64,000 bases of DNA from Scenedesmus sp. ARA3 (Eukaryota > Chlorophyta > Chlorophyceae > Sphaeropleales > Scenedesmaceae): contig RWJK01000469.1 in assembly GCA_004335835.1 (NCBI GenBank), forward strand, positions 1-64,000, given 5' to 3'. The notes under the pieces were generated by a model. That model was given only the letters and a program-made list of their open reading frames with translations. It was not told the origin of the DNA and made no database searches. Of the stretch, positions 24,967 through 40,276 are shown piece by piece; the stretch's first letter is position 1; the number at the start of each line of letters is the position of its first letter. The translations under genes were made by a program, and so were the position numbers.

Positions 24967-25091
24967 GTGTTGCAGGAGGGACAATGTAAACGTGTTGCAG
25001 GAGGGACAATGTAAACATGTTGCAGGAGGGACAATGTAAACGTGTTGCAGGAGGGACAATGTAAACGTGTTGCAGGAGGGACAATGTAAAC
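24967..25091 (+). repeat. 25-bp tandem repeat, five units, each with TGTAA
   Basis: The unit GTGTTGCAGGAGGGACAATG plus TAAAC begins at 24967, 24992, 25017, 25042 and 25067. Only the third differs, starting with A. Every unit contains TGTAAA; TGTAA is the usual polyadenylation signal of green algae in the Chlamydomonas lineage. It lies 1.2 kb downstream of the PARP16-like stop, on the same strand. Confidence 0.93.
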
Positions 25092-27913
25092 GTGTTCTTT
25101 TACAGTGTGGCATCCTCAACGTCGAAAAGCAACTACAACACGATCATGGTGTTTTCAAGTTCTCAAACAGCATTGGATGCCCATGCCAATATCAGCCTGG
25201 CAGATGCATCAACAGCGCTGCACAACGCCTATCTGCCAAGGCCTGCAGCGCACTCTGTGCAAGCACATGCACCCACAGCCGCCATAGCGACACCACCGCC
25301 CGCCACATAACGCTGCGTCAGCAGGTGGAGCAGGCTGGCGTGCTGGGCACTGCCCAGGTGGCACCCGAGCCAGCACACCACGCCCAGCGCACCACGACAC
25401 TGCAGCACTGCACTACGTTCTTGCCAGCACTGCAGCCTACTACTCAGACGGCCTTCAATGCTAGTCAAACACCAGCACTGTACAGAAACAGTACACAACA
25501 AAAATGCCATCCCAATGCCATAGCAGCAGCGAAGACCTAAGGCGCAATGCCAAGTTCAACCATGCGCCGGCACAACGCACCATGCCTTCCCTTGCAATAC
25601 ATACCTTCCCCACGCCGCCATCGCCCCAACCCCCAGGCTCTCTGCGGCTGTATTGGCAACGAAACGGAAAAAAATTATTACTGCTTGAATGCTTGGCTGA
25701 AACGCATCGTCAGCCTGTTGATAGTACAGCAGATCTAATACAAGCCTGTACGTTCTACCACCCACACCACGCTACGTTCCCATTCTGAGCCTACCGTGCA
25801 TATGCAATGCGGTGCACGCACACAAACTGTGAAGGCACACATCAGCGCAACGCCGCCCCATTGCGGCATGCACCACTCCATCCTCAACCCACCCGATCAG
25901 AGGGCCGCAGTTGCTTCACCAAACCTGGCATGGCTGCAAGCTGCACGCTACACGTGCTGCGCGGCATTGGTAGCATCAACATCAGCAACACCGTGCATAA
26001 GAAACCCATCTGAGTTGGCACGCCTCCTGCCGCTGTCCAGCTGCACTCAGACAGCTGAGCACAGCACATGAGCCAGCGCAACATAGGCGCCCGCAGCCAG
26101 CACCTGCCCACACCACATTCTGCTAAGTCCCGCTGCCAGGCACACACATAAAAAGATGTTTGTTGCGCACAGCGTGCCACCGCGCCAGGATCAATAACCG
26201 AAGCAAGCTGCCACCGTCCCAGGCAGCAGCCAGCAAACCCTACTGGCCCCGCATGGGTTCAGGTTTGCCCAGCCAGCCTGCCAGCTCACACACCAACGCC
26301 TTCCCTGTTACAATGGCGCAGTGTTGCCTAGATGACGCCTCATGCAGCAGCCCTGCTTGCAATGCGCAGCACAAACACCCGAGCGCCCTGCCACACTTTA
26401 GACTGCACCTCGCTGCGCTCTGCCAGGCTGCTGCGCAACGCCCTGCCCAGCTATAGCAGCCACGCGCGGCAGCCCTGCATTCCAACCACAGGGTGCTGCC
26501 TGCCAAGTGCAACACGTGCGCAAGGGTGCTGTTAGCCACACGCGAACCAGAAGCTAAGCAAGCGTCCAGTGCGCACGGCTAGCGCGTGCCAAGTCAGTAG
26601 CACGCATACGGAGCAAAATCCCATGCGGCCGCTACAGCGCCGCCTTGTGGTCGCCATACTGATTGGCCGCCAAGGTGCACCACTCTCCCACAACGACCGC
26701 AACACGACCAATACAGCAGTTGGTATACAGCTACCACAGGCGTCATCAGCAGTCCCGCAGGACAATGCAGCTGCACAGAGCAGCACAATGCACAAACCCC
26801 ATGTGCAGCCTGTAGCAACAGGAATGCTCCCAAAGGCCTACCAACACTGTTGCGGCAGACCAGGCGGCGACCGCCACCGACGGACCGATGCTTGTTATGA
26901 GGCGTCTTTTGACAAGCAGGCTGCTGCGCCGCAAGTGTGTTTCCAGCCGTGTTGCCCATGCGTATGCCACATAGCAAGCACGCTGCTCCCCAGCAACGGA
27001 TTGTCTGCACACCAACACAGCCTGCCCGAGCAGGCAATGCCACACAAAAATGCACGACGCAACAGGACGCATCAAAATGGGATACGACGACACTTGGCGA
27101 TCGCAGAAAGAGCGCCCTGCATACCCCATTGGGATGAAGGCTTCATCATGAAGCGCCCTGCTGCACCCATGCCACATGCGCTTTCCCTGTAACAGCAGCG
27201 CTCACACCACCACGGAAGTTGTAGGTAAAAAATGCGACGCACGAGGAACAGGCACCGAGTCTGCTCCACAACCACAGCATGCGTGCACGACGCGGCGCCG
27301 CATTACGCGCGCAACAACACAATGCAAAGTATTGCACAGCACAGGACATCCTTTGATGAGCCCATCCAAGCTGAGGTGCAACCCCACAGTTGTGACAGCA
27401 GCCGACCTTACGGTGCAGCGCCTGCCACAGGAACAACTGCTAGGGTGTGAGGGCCGCATGCTCACTTGGTGCTGCTGGGCCTTGCTCTGCACCGCCAACC
27501 CCAGAAACAAATGATCCTGCTGCTGCTGCTGCTGCTGCCATGCTGCTGCTGTTCCCCAGGCGGCAGCCGCCAACAGGGCGACTCATGACGGACGATACAC
27601 AAGCAGCAGCAGCAGCACCCCAACACCACCCACACTGATCTACAACCGCGCTTGTGATCCATCAAGTGGACAAGCAGGCAATGCTGCCCTCATCACCATG
27701 GCGGCACTGCCATCCCTTATGATCCATTAGACTGCTACTCGGTCGCTGCAGCGCTGCTGCGCCGCTTGTGCCCAGTGACACCCTTGCAGCGCTGCACATG
27801 CGCAGCAGCAAACATTGGCCAAGCTGCTGGCGCGCATGCAAGGCCCGACAGGTGCTCATGCGCTGTGATGACAACCGGCCGCATGCTGCCGGCTGGGAGT
27901 GCCAGGCCGTGCC
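25092..27913. other. C/A-rich region, downstream flank of the minus-strand RNF5-like gene
   Basis: About 2.8 kb, + strand rich in C and A, matching the 3' flanks of other minus-strand genes here. Open frames (for example 26569-27192 +) have Gln/His/Arg/Thr-rich, domain-free translations. TTACA (TGTAA on the minus strand) occurs near 26306 and 25098, so a 3' end for the RNF5-like transcript could lie at either. No gene is supported. Confidence 0.4.
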
Positions 27914-29683
27914 TCAGAACAGCAGCAGGCACATGATGACAAAGGACCCCAGCATCAGCAGCAGGCGGGACAGGAAGGCTTGGTGCTGCTGCTCAGGTGT
28001 CAGCGCCTCAACATAGCCTTGGCCTGGCAGCAGCAGCGGCAGCAGCAGCAGCAGCAACAGCAGAGGCAGGCGGGAGGGTGAAGACCTGCGTGGTTTTCTG
28101 CAGTGTGTGTACAGTCGTAGATTGATGGATATCCATACAGACAGGGGCAGAGCACAACACGTTATGTGGTCACGCTTTGACAGTACATGCGTGTGCACTC
28201 TGCAATGCACCCCGTGTAGCCTACACAGCTGACCCATCTGTAGCTGGCTGCACAGCTCGGTACATTCCTCTGCAGCCTGGCTTTGCCTCTTGCACATTAC
28301 ATCTTGCGCCCTGCCCTGGTTGCTGCTGCTGCTGCTGCTGCTGTGCCTCCGGCCTCACCTGGCCCCAACTGGAAGCCAAACAGTGCAGGCAGCACGCCCT
28401 GCTGGTTGGCGCCCGCTGCACCAGCCTGCACGCAACAACAGCAGGCAGGCAGCAGCACAACAGCCAGTGCATTAGACACGGCAGGAAACGGCGTCAAAAT
28501 GCACACCCTCGCATACAGGGCACGCCAGCATCGACTCAAGCACCAGCGTTGTTGCGCGTCGCCTCCATGAATCCCTGCTCCTCTTTCGTCTTCTTCGATA
28601 CGCGCGGCACAGCTTCACAACTTCAAGCACCGCTGGGGCAAATTGCAAAGCATCCGCTCCATACGGCTGCACACTTGCTGGCAGGCACAGCAATGCCACG
28701 CCAGCCGCACATTATAGCCGCACAGTACAGCGCCGCATGCCCGCCCTGACCTGCACTGCTGAGGGCCGTTGGCCTGCTGGGCGCGGCGGCACCGGCTGCA
28801 CCTTGATGGCCTCCTGGCGCGGGTCAAACTCGCTGCCGCGCCCGTAGATGGGGATCACCTGCAGCAGCAGCCGGCAGCAGTACGGTGTTGGCTACAACTC
28901 CACGGTCGGTCGGCAGCAGCAGCCGCGCGCAGGGCCAGACTGCTGCTGGGAACTGCTTGAGGCTACTAGATGCTGTGATGCATTGGGGTGGCAGCGCACC
29001 TTCTGCAGTCAGGACGTGCGTGTGCGAATGTGCGATGCAATATGTACTGCGTGCAGCCGCTCATCACTCCTCTGGTTGCTGCCGTGGTTTTGAACCAACG
29101 CTTATGCAGATATTGCTGCTGCTGCTGCAGGGGCTCACCTTGTCCACTTCCACGCCTGCTTTGCACACCGGGCAGTTTCTGCTGAAGTTCTGCATCTGCA
29201 CCCACCTGTTGGCACACCACACAGCCGGCAGGCAGCAGCAGCAGCAGCAGCAGGAGGGTCAATAACTGCCGCATCGTGATATTTAGCAGTGGGCAGTGCT
29301 AAACTTGCAAGCAAAAGCATTACAGCTCACGCCAACACCAGCGACAGCCCCGACACGTTGTTCAGCGACACCGCAGCAGCAAACAACTGCAGCGCATCTA
29401 CCCTAACAGCTGCCAGAGCTGCCAAATGCCTGACAGCAGTGTGCGGCTAACGTTCGCTACCCCAGGCACTGCTACTGCTGCTGCTGCAGCACACCCACCG
29501 GAAGAGGCAGGGCCAGCAGAACAGGTGCCCGCACAGCGTCACTATAGGCTCCTTGGCCATCTCCAGGCAGATGTTGCACTCAAACAGCCCAGCATCATTC
29601 TCGTCTTTCAGGAACGCCAGGTCAGATGAGTCCGGCCCGCAGCACTTGTCGCAGCACTCTGTGGCGGCAACTGCCTCTGCCAT
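27914..29683 (-). CDS. RNF5/RMA-like ER membrane RING E3 ubiquitin ligase
   Basis: Exons: 29683-29499, 29205-29139, 28858-28751, 28425-28359, 28023-27914 (537 nt, 178 residues; human RNF5 has 180). A C3HC4 RING finger spans about residues 36-79: FECNICLEMAKEPIVTLCGH, LFCWPCLFRW, then NCPVCKAGV. The RMA-type spacer motif VIPIYGRGSEFDPR follows. The C-terminus is a single hydrophobic anchor (FLSRLLLMLGSFVIMCLLLF). RMA/RNF5 ligases sit in the ER membrane and ubiquitinate misfolded or regulated membrane proteins with their E2s. The ATG at 29683 gives the family's length; the frame stays open upstream to 30175, but that extension has no domain and is probably 5' leader. Order of RING, linker and tail anchor makes the call secure. 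Confidence 0.93.
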
Positions 29684-31123
29684 GGCTGCTCCACCTGCTG
29701 CTGTTGCTGGTGCTGCTGACGCTGTTGTTAGGACAAGGCCGGCACCAACAGCCCCAAATCTCCCTGCGTGCGCTTGCCACCTGTTGCATCGCAGCATGAC
29801 AACACGCACACTTCCCTCAGCTGTGGAAAATGGCTGCTGCGCAAACAGCGCACATAGAACATGCAGGAAATGAGCGCTCCCAGGCTGCTGCTGCTTGCTG
29901 CATACCCAACAGCCTGCTGCATGCTGGCAGGCATGATGCCTCAGCTGTAGGCGTTCTCTGTTCCCAAAGTGGTCCTTTGACGCACTGTTTGCCAGCGGCA
30001 GCTGCTGTGATCGCCGCGCTGAAAGCAAGCGCTTGCAGCCTGCTACTGCTCTGCACCCACGGCACGCCAGGCTACAGGACGCCGCGCAATACCACCTATT
30101 GACTATAAGAGCTGCTGAACAGCTGAGCAGCGACGCCAGGATCGAACCGGACTGACCGAAGGGTGCACTGGTCACCGGCCCGCCCCCCTCGCGCCCGGCT
30201 TTTCAAACCTCGGCATCCTATGCACACAAGAAACTGCTTACCGATAGGTTGCTTGAGCTGCGTCCTCCAAGAGAAGCACAAACTCAAAACGCAAGCAATG
30301 GGCTGTTGATTCCTTCGTCCTTCTTTTGAAATGATTGACAACACAATAATGGCGAACGCTGGGATACAAAGCTGTGCGAGCTCAAGCGGAGGACACAATT
30401 AGATGACGCCGAGGCTAGAAACCCGCTGCCCGGCAGTGCCGCGATCGTTGTTCTGGTGGAATTATTCGTCCTGAACGTTGTTTATCATGTCAGCATGGAG
30501 TACTGATCATCATCTGAAGTTTACTGTGTCAACCCCCTGCCCCTCCTTGTCCCGTTGCTGGTTTGCCCCACGTGCTTCCTCACAACGGTTTGAGCAGCCG
30601 TACACAGTTTAGGATAAAGCTTTCAGACAATTTTACTTGAGCTTAACGGGCAGGCGGCTGACTTGTACTGCTGACTTGCAGCATTGGCTTGCAGCAGCTG
30701 CTGCTGAACATCTGTGTGTGTGGAACCCGTCTTCGTGCATGCAGTGTCGTGGCAGTTCATCACAGCTTGTGCAGCTGGTCGACATCGTGTATTAGGGGAA
30801 AACGCAACCAGTGAATCATTACACACGCAACGGGCGGCAGCTGTGCAACCAACCAAAGCACAGAGGCACAGCATTGCGGCAATGCAGACTGGAAGTCGAT
30901 CGCATAGCAAGCTACACCTGCCAGGGACCTTGTCCGCCGCTTAAACTACCGATCCATTCCTGCGGGCTGCACTGATCCTGCCCCTTCACCTCTGTCTGTG
31001 TTATGCCATTGGTGAGTCAGTGACTCACCACTGGCAGTGGTAACCCGCCACTCACAGCCTGTCAGCAGCTCGGCACCATCAGCGCCCTGACAGCGTCCTG
31101 CAAGCTGGTGCCGACATGCCCTC
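29684..31123. other. Intergenic: 5' flank of RNF5-like gene and 3' flank of OPR-like gene
   Basis: 1.44 kb between two minus-strand genes. The part nearest 29700-30120 keeps an open minus-strand frame but has no domain. A B-box-like GGATCGAACC (30139-30148) is present without a foldable tRNA. A 19-bp palindrome lies at 31011-31029. No gene is supported. Confidence 0.4.
31011..31029. repeat. Perfect 9+1+9 palindrome containing TGAGTCA/TGACTCA
   Basis: GGTGAGTCAGTGACTCACC is perfectly self-complementary around its central base. Each arm holds a TGAGTCA-type bZIP (AP-1/GCN4-like) half-site pair. It lies about 95 nt downstream of the OPR-like stop codon. Confidence 0.85.
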
Positions 31124-34100
31124 TCACAGCCAATGCAGCGGCTGCCCTGCCGGCAGCCGCCAGCCACGCTGCCCCGCCATGTCCTCCGCCGCTGCCTGCA
31201 GTGCATCATCACTCACGCCGGAGCGCTGCATGCACTCCACCAGCGCCACCAGCTGCTGCTCATCACACTGCGCCAGCTGCGGCAGCACGCCAGCATACAC
31301 GCCGCGCAACAGCGCCTCGCCCTGCCCGAGCAGCATGTTGCGCGACACTGCGCGGCCCAGCGGCCACGCCAGGCCCACCAGCACCCCCAGCGGCTGGCCC
31401 CCAGACGCCAAGTCCTCGCCCTGCAGCCGCTGCGCTGCAACCACCAGCAGCTGCCGCACCTCCTCGATGGCCGCCATGCGGTCCCCGCTCAGCATGACTG
31501 CCGTCAGCAGCTGCGCCAGCCGCCGCAGGCTCATGCTGGTCACCAGCTTGGCCCCTGCATCAGCCAGGTACATCGCAGACTGCTCGCTGAGCGAGCCGCG
31601 CTGGCCCAGCAGCTCCGCAATGTCCAGCGCAGGCGTGAACTGCAGCGCATGCTTCGCCGGCTGCTCGCCCGGCTGCTGCGTGGCATCCTGCTGCTCGCCC
31701 TGCTGCTGCTGCGCGGCGCTGCTGCTGCCTGCTGCTGCTGCTGCTGCTGCTGCCGGCACGACAGCGCCCAGCAGGTGCTGCTGCAGCCGCGTGTCTGCTG
31801 CCGCGTAGAAGTCGACCAGCCGCGCATCCTGCAGCCGACTGTAGCCCAGGCGCTTGCAGGACTGCAGCAGCCGCACCCACTTGCCCATGCTGAAGTCTGA
31901 GGCCCGCGCTGCTGCAGAGCGCGCCAGCCGCAGCACCAGCTCGTGCTGCGCCGGCAGCTTGCTGTAGCACACCAGCATGTTTGTGGCTTCCGCCGGCTGT
32001 ATGCTGCTCACGCGGCCCTGCAGCGCGTCTCCGATGCGCTCCGCCATGCGGGACACATCACGTGCGTGGCCGGCCTCCGGCGCCGCCACAAACGCAGCTA
32101 GGATGCGCACCGCATCGCGCGCATTCAGCGCCACTGCCTCCTCCTTTGCAATGCCGGCAGCCACAGCAGACAGCAGCTGCGTGTCCATGCTGCTGCCCTG
32201 CAGCAGCGTGAGGCCCCGCAGCAGCATGCCCAGGTGCTGCGCGTCAAAGCCCTCCAAGTGGCGCAGCGCTGCGGCTGACAGCGCCGCCAGGGCCTCCTCG
32301 CCCGGGTTGTAGCTCAGCCGGCCAAAGGCCCAGGCCAGCACTGCCAGCTGCTGCGGCTGGAAGGCCTTGATCTGCGCTACTGCCTCCTGCAGCAGTGCCG
32401 GTCAGGCAGTGATAGTAGGCAGGACGGAAGGGCTGGGTTAGTGTCACACTAATGACGCTGACCGTGACCATGTTTCTGTAGTGCTGGCGCTCGTCATGGA
32501 CAGGATGACGTGAGGGAGCTGGCGCGGCACTGGTGGCGCGTTGCGCAGCGACAAACGATTGCACATGAACATATTGTGCCCGCAACATACCAAAATTCAG
32601 CATGACAGACTGCACTTGCTGCTCGCTGCTGATGCATGCATTGCACAGCACGGCATAACATCAGCAAGTGCACACCCAGCAGCAACTGGCACTTATGACG
32701 CACACCCAATGCCCCTCTCTGCTGCGCAGACCACCACCCCTACCCTGCCACACCACCACCGCCTGCCCTCACCTCAGCCAGGGCACCCAGCAGTGCTGTG
32801 TCATCGCCCCTGCCCAGCTGCGCCCAGGCAGTGGCCAGGCTGCAGATGCTCACCGGCCGCAGCCACACGCTCCGCTGCACCGCCTGCTTGCTGATCACAG
32901 ACAGCGCGCGGCGCACCACCGCGTCCTGCGCCTGCCCCCGCATCTTGGCCAGTGCCCACGCGGCCGCAGCCAGCTCCTTGGCGTGCATGCGCTCCGGGTG
33001 GCGCTGCACAAACATGCACAGCTCTTTCACGCTGCTGTGCTGCACTGGGCCCAGCCCCAGGCGTGCCAGGCCATGCAGCACCTTGGCCACCTCAGCGCCG
33101 TTTGCGCCTTGATACAGCAGCCGCCCGCCGCCGTGGCGCAGGCGCTGCATGAGCTGCCCTACCAGCTGCTTTGTGCCTGCATCCAAGCCTGTGCTGCTGC
33201 TGCTTTTGCTGCTCTTGCTGCTGGGCTTGCCGCGGCTGCTGCTGCCCTGCGGCAGCAGGCTTCTGCAGCGGCCTAGTGCCCATGTGATGGAGGCCACCTC
33301 GCGTGCAAACAGGCGCGGCACCTGCGCAGCTGCCATGTCCTGCAGACAGCAGCAGCACAGCAGCGTACGCAGCAGGCAGGCGACGTAAGCATGGCAGGCT
33401 GGCTGCCTGGCATGTGAGTAGCGCGCAACTAAACAGTTTGTAAGCAACCTGAGTGTGGAAAAGCGCTCCTGCGCAGCATGAGCTGCATCCTAGCACAGCC
33501 ACTTGTTATTGTCAAGCTGAGCAAGCAGCCAAGCCCACTTCCACGCAGCGCACCTGCAGCTGTCCCAGCAGCTTAACCGGTATCTGGCGCCGCTGCTTCA
33601 GCTTCTGCCCCCGCAGCCTGGAGCCAGGCCTGGCTGGCTGGTGCAGCTTAGGCAGCATCGACATTGCTGCTGCCACATGCACGCCATCAAACTTGGGCCC
33701 ATACTGCTTCACCAGCTGCTCCAGCCTACCCAGCTCCCGCGCGCGTGTGATGTGCTGCAGCAGCTGCACATAGTTCTTGGGAGGGGTCCGATACGGGGCG
33801 TGTTTGGCTTTGGGAATGTGGGTGTGTGACACAGTGAGCGCATTACGTGTCGCCTGAGTGTTCAGCAGCAGTGGCAATAAAGCGAGCAGCATCCATGTCA
33901 ATGGCAGCAGAAGCAGCAGGGGTGCTACCAGCAGCAGCAGCAGCAGCACCACCACCACCGCCACCACTGCAGGCAATCGGCCGCTGCGTGACGTTTGCAG
34001 GTATCGGTGCTACATTGTTGTAGCTCGGATCATTACATTATGAAAGAGTGTTGCTGCCGCTACAGCACCTCACCTGCTGGCCAAATTGTGACAGCAGTGC

Positions 34101-34199
34101 CAGAGGGGGCCACTGTGTCTGCTGAGCTGCTGCACTGCTGCAACCCAGGGCCCTCAATGCTGCTTGGCAGCTGAGTAGCTGCAATGCGCTTTTGCTCAT
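31124..34199 (-). CDS. OPR-like organellar RNA-binding protein
   Basis: Exons: 34199-34074, 33763-33554, 33339-32773, 32386-31124 (2166 nt, 721 residues), all introns phase 0. The N-terminus (MSKSALQLLSCQAALRALGC) looks like an organelle-targeting peptide; an in-frame ATG at 34220 would add seven residues. The next exon has the signature start of chlorophyte octotricopeptide-repeat proteins (LQHITRARELGRLEQLVKQY, FDGVHVAAAMSMLPKL). After it come degenerate helical repeats of about 38 residues with LAxxAWAxxxL cores (VASITWALGRCR, LAAAAWALAKMRG, LAVLAWAFGRLSY). Such proteins bind chloroplast or mitochondrial transcripts and control their stability, splicing or translation. Ala/Gln linkers interrupt the array near residues 510-545. 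The specific RNA target, and whether the organelle is plastid or mitochondrion, cannot be read from the sequence. Confidence 0.85.
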
Positions 34200-34690
34200 A
34201 TAACCACGAGATATGGGCACAGCTGGAAGCGAAGTGGCGTGCTGAAGACCAGATCAGATGACAGCTTCGTGGCAGAGACTATTTGGCTGCTCAACAGGCG
34301 ATAAACGCACGATTTGAGCACGAAAGCCATCGTTGAACAGTATACAGGCGCGCAACCTTGAAGAAAGCAGGACATATGTTATAACTTTGAGGAAGTGACA
34401 CTGCAAAGGTGCGCCTGAAAGTGTGACTAGCTGCATGTGTAAATTAGTTGATGAATGCAGTTTTGGGAAGGGAATCAATTGATGACCGTGGTGCTCACGG
34501 TTCACGACGTTCGACATCTGCCTCGTTGGAACAGCTGGCTGTTTGCTGTTTAGCGCGTCTTTATCATTACGATCTTTTTTGTGTTCCTCTTAAGTTTTTG
34601 TGACTTCCGTTACAGGACTTTAGTCGAGCGCGGGTTAACTGGACACGAGCCTGTAAGTTAATCAACTGGTTAGCACAGCCTGTTTTGCCG
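34200..34690. promoter_or_regulatory. Divergent intergenic region between OPR-like gene and threonine dehydrogenase gene
   Basis: 491 nt between opposing start codons, notably A/T-rich from 34360 to 34620 (for example TTTATCATTACGATCTTTTT). It probably holds promoters for both genes. No RNA gene or repeat is seen. Confidence 0.5.
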
Positions 34691-38638
<3,948 letters not shown>

Positions 38639-40191
38639 GAGTGCGTGTGGTGCCGGCAGGTGTTGTGCGGCCTGCACATGTGCAGGATGACCTTGACATT
38701 GACAGGGTGGTGACTGCACTGAAAGGAAGCTGACTTCCCAGCCACGCACAGGGCGGCTGGTGCACTGCATGCGCACTGTGTGTTGACTGTTGTCTACACC
38801 ATTTGACGATTTGTTGTTGGGGTTGCTTGGGTTGGTACGCTGTTCTGTGCGTGCACAGCACATCCAACATGATGCGATGGCATGTAGATGGCATGTAGAT
38901 GGCATGTGGAGCACAGCCTATGGAGCACAGCCCGAGGCTGCTTTAAATCTTTGCTTATCATGAATCTCAAGGGTATAAGGGCTGCATTCATGTACATGGA
39001 GGGCAAGGCGCATGGCAAATGGAGTATGGTACTGACACCATTATACGTCGACTCCAGTTGTTGACAGGAGCATGCTCTGTCGCTGCAAATCAGCCAACGC
39101 CACCGCTGCAACATGTGGGCGTGCATATGGCCTGGCAAGGACCTTGCTACTGGTTTGCCAAGTTACCGGCTGGCTGCATGCACAACTCGACGCTACCTTC
39201 GACTTATGCTGTGTGTGGTGCTTGTAGCCGCTAGAAGGCGGCCTCCACTTGACTCCGAGTACCTGGGGTACCCGGCAGGTACACCTGAGTCGCGTAGTGT
39301 GACCACTGCCTTACGACGGGAATATCAGCATGCCGCATCGGCTGGCCTGCGCTGGTGGTTCACTTGCAAGTTGCAAATCTGGTGTATGTAAAGGAAGGCT
39401 ATGCCTTGTGGTTGAGTGTGTAAGGGAAACCTTTAATCAGATCCTGGACAGCAGTGTGTACAATGCAAGGCTTGTTTGTTGTGTGGTTACAATCGACTTG
39501 TGTGATTTTGACGGCTGCCAGATGGCAGGTTTTATGTGCTGTCAATCCTTTCGCAATGCGTCTGTCCTCAGCAACGTTGTTAACACCATCATGGATGATC
39601 CATTGCGCTGTGATTCTGGTGGTGCGTCTACGCCTTTGGCACTATGCGTCAAGGTTCTCGGCCGCCTGCCATGCGTGTGAAACAGAATTACTTCCACCAG
39701 ACGCAATCTACGCAGTTATGCCTGGCACTCAGTGCTGATGGCAGGCTGCCAACAGCATCGCTGAGCTTAGCTGTACTTCATCGTTGGCGTGCAACAAGCA
39801 TGCTGTCTTGCGCAAGACAGCCCTGATCACACCTGCAGCCTGCTGAGCTGTCGCAGCATTCCTGATCTGCACCGCTGCACCTGGGGGTATGCAGCTGCTC
39901 TGCTGCACCCTAGGCAGCTGCAGTCTGGAACAAACCCCGTCGTGGCTGTTTGTGCCATGTCGATGGAGGTGCTAACATCACCAAGCAGGCCACCCCTCAC
40001 AATGCAGCTGCACTGTATGCACTCAGCGCGCAGTGGCAGGCTGCCACGCTGCTGGCCTCCCCCGCTTGGGGTGCTGGGCCCAGCCCGGGCTGGCGGGTGA
40101 CTGTCGTGGCAAATCAACCACCTAGCCTCTGCTCAGCAGCCGCGTCAGCAGCAAAGTGGGTGCCACTTTGCTGCTGCGTCAGCCCTGGTGC

Positions 40192-40224
<33 letters not shown>

Positions 40225-40276
40225 CCAGCGCCCGTGTCAGCCCTACTGCTGCTGCTGCTGCTACCCAGCGGCCGCG
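38639..40276. other. Convergent intergenic region between TDH and PITH genes
   Basis: 1.64 kb of mostly T/G-rich + strand sequence. TGTAA occurs near 39386 and 39416 and could end the + strand transcript. The open frames are short and lack domains. Short tandem repeats lie at 38877-38909. No gene is supported. Confidence 0.4.
38877..38909. repeat. 11-bp tandem repeat, three units
   Basis: ATGGCATGTAG occurs at 38877 and 38888, and ATGGCATGTGG at 38899. Immediately after is a near-duplicate TGGAGCACAGCC pair. It is simple slippage-type structure in the 3' flank. Confidence 0.85.

Noticed and set aside
24866..25084. Repetitive minus-strand peptide (LLQHVYIVPPATR units)
   Set aside because: It is only the translation of the 25-bp tandem repeat, whose length cycles through the frames.
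30112..30215. Possible minus-strand tRNA with GGTTCGATCC B box
   Set aside because: The B box (30139-30148 on the + strand as GGATCGAACC) is good, but the T stem has a mismatch and a wobble, no A box or anticodon arm lies at the right distance, and no 7-bp acceptor pairing exists. At most it is a tRNA-derived remnant.
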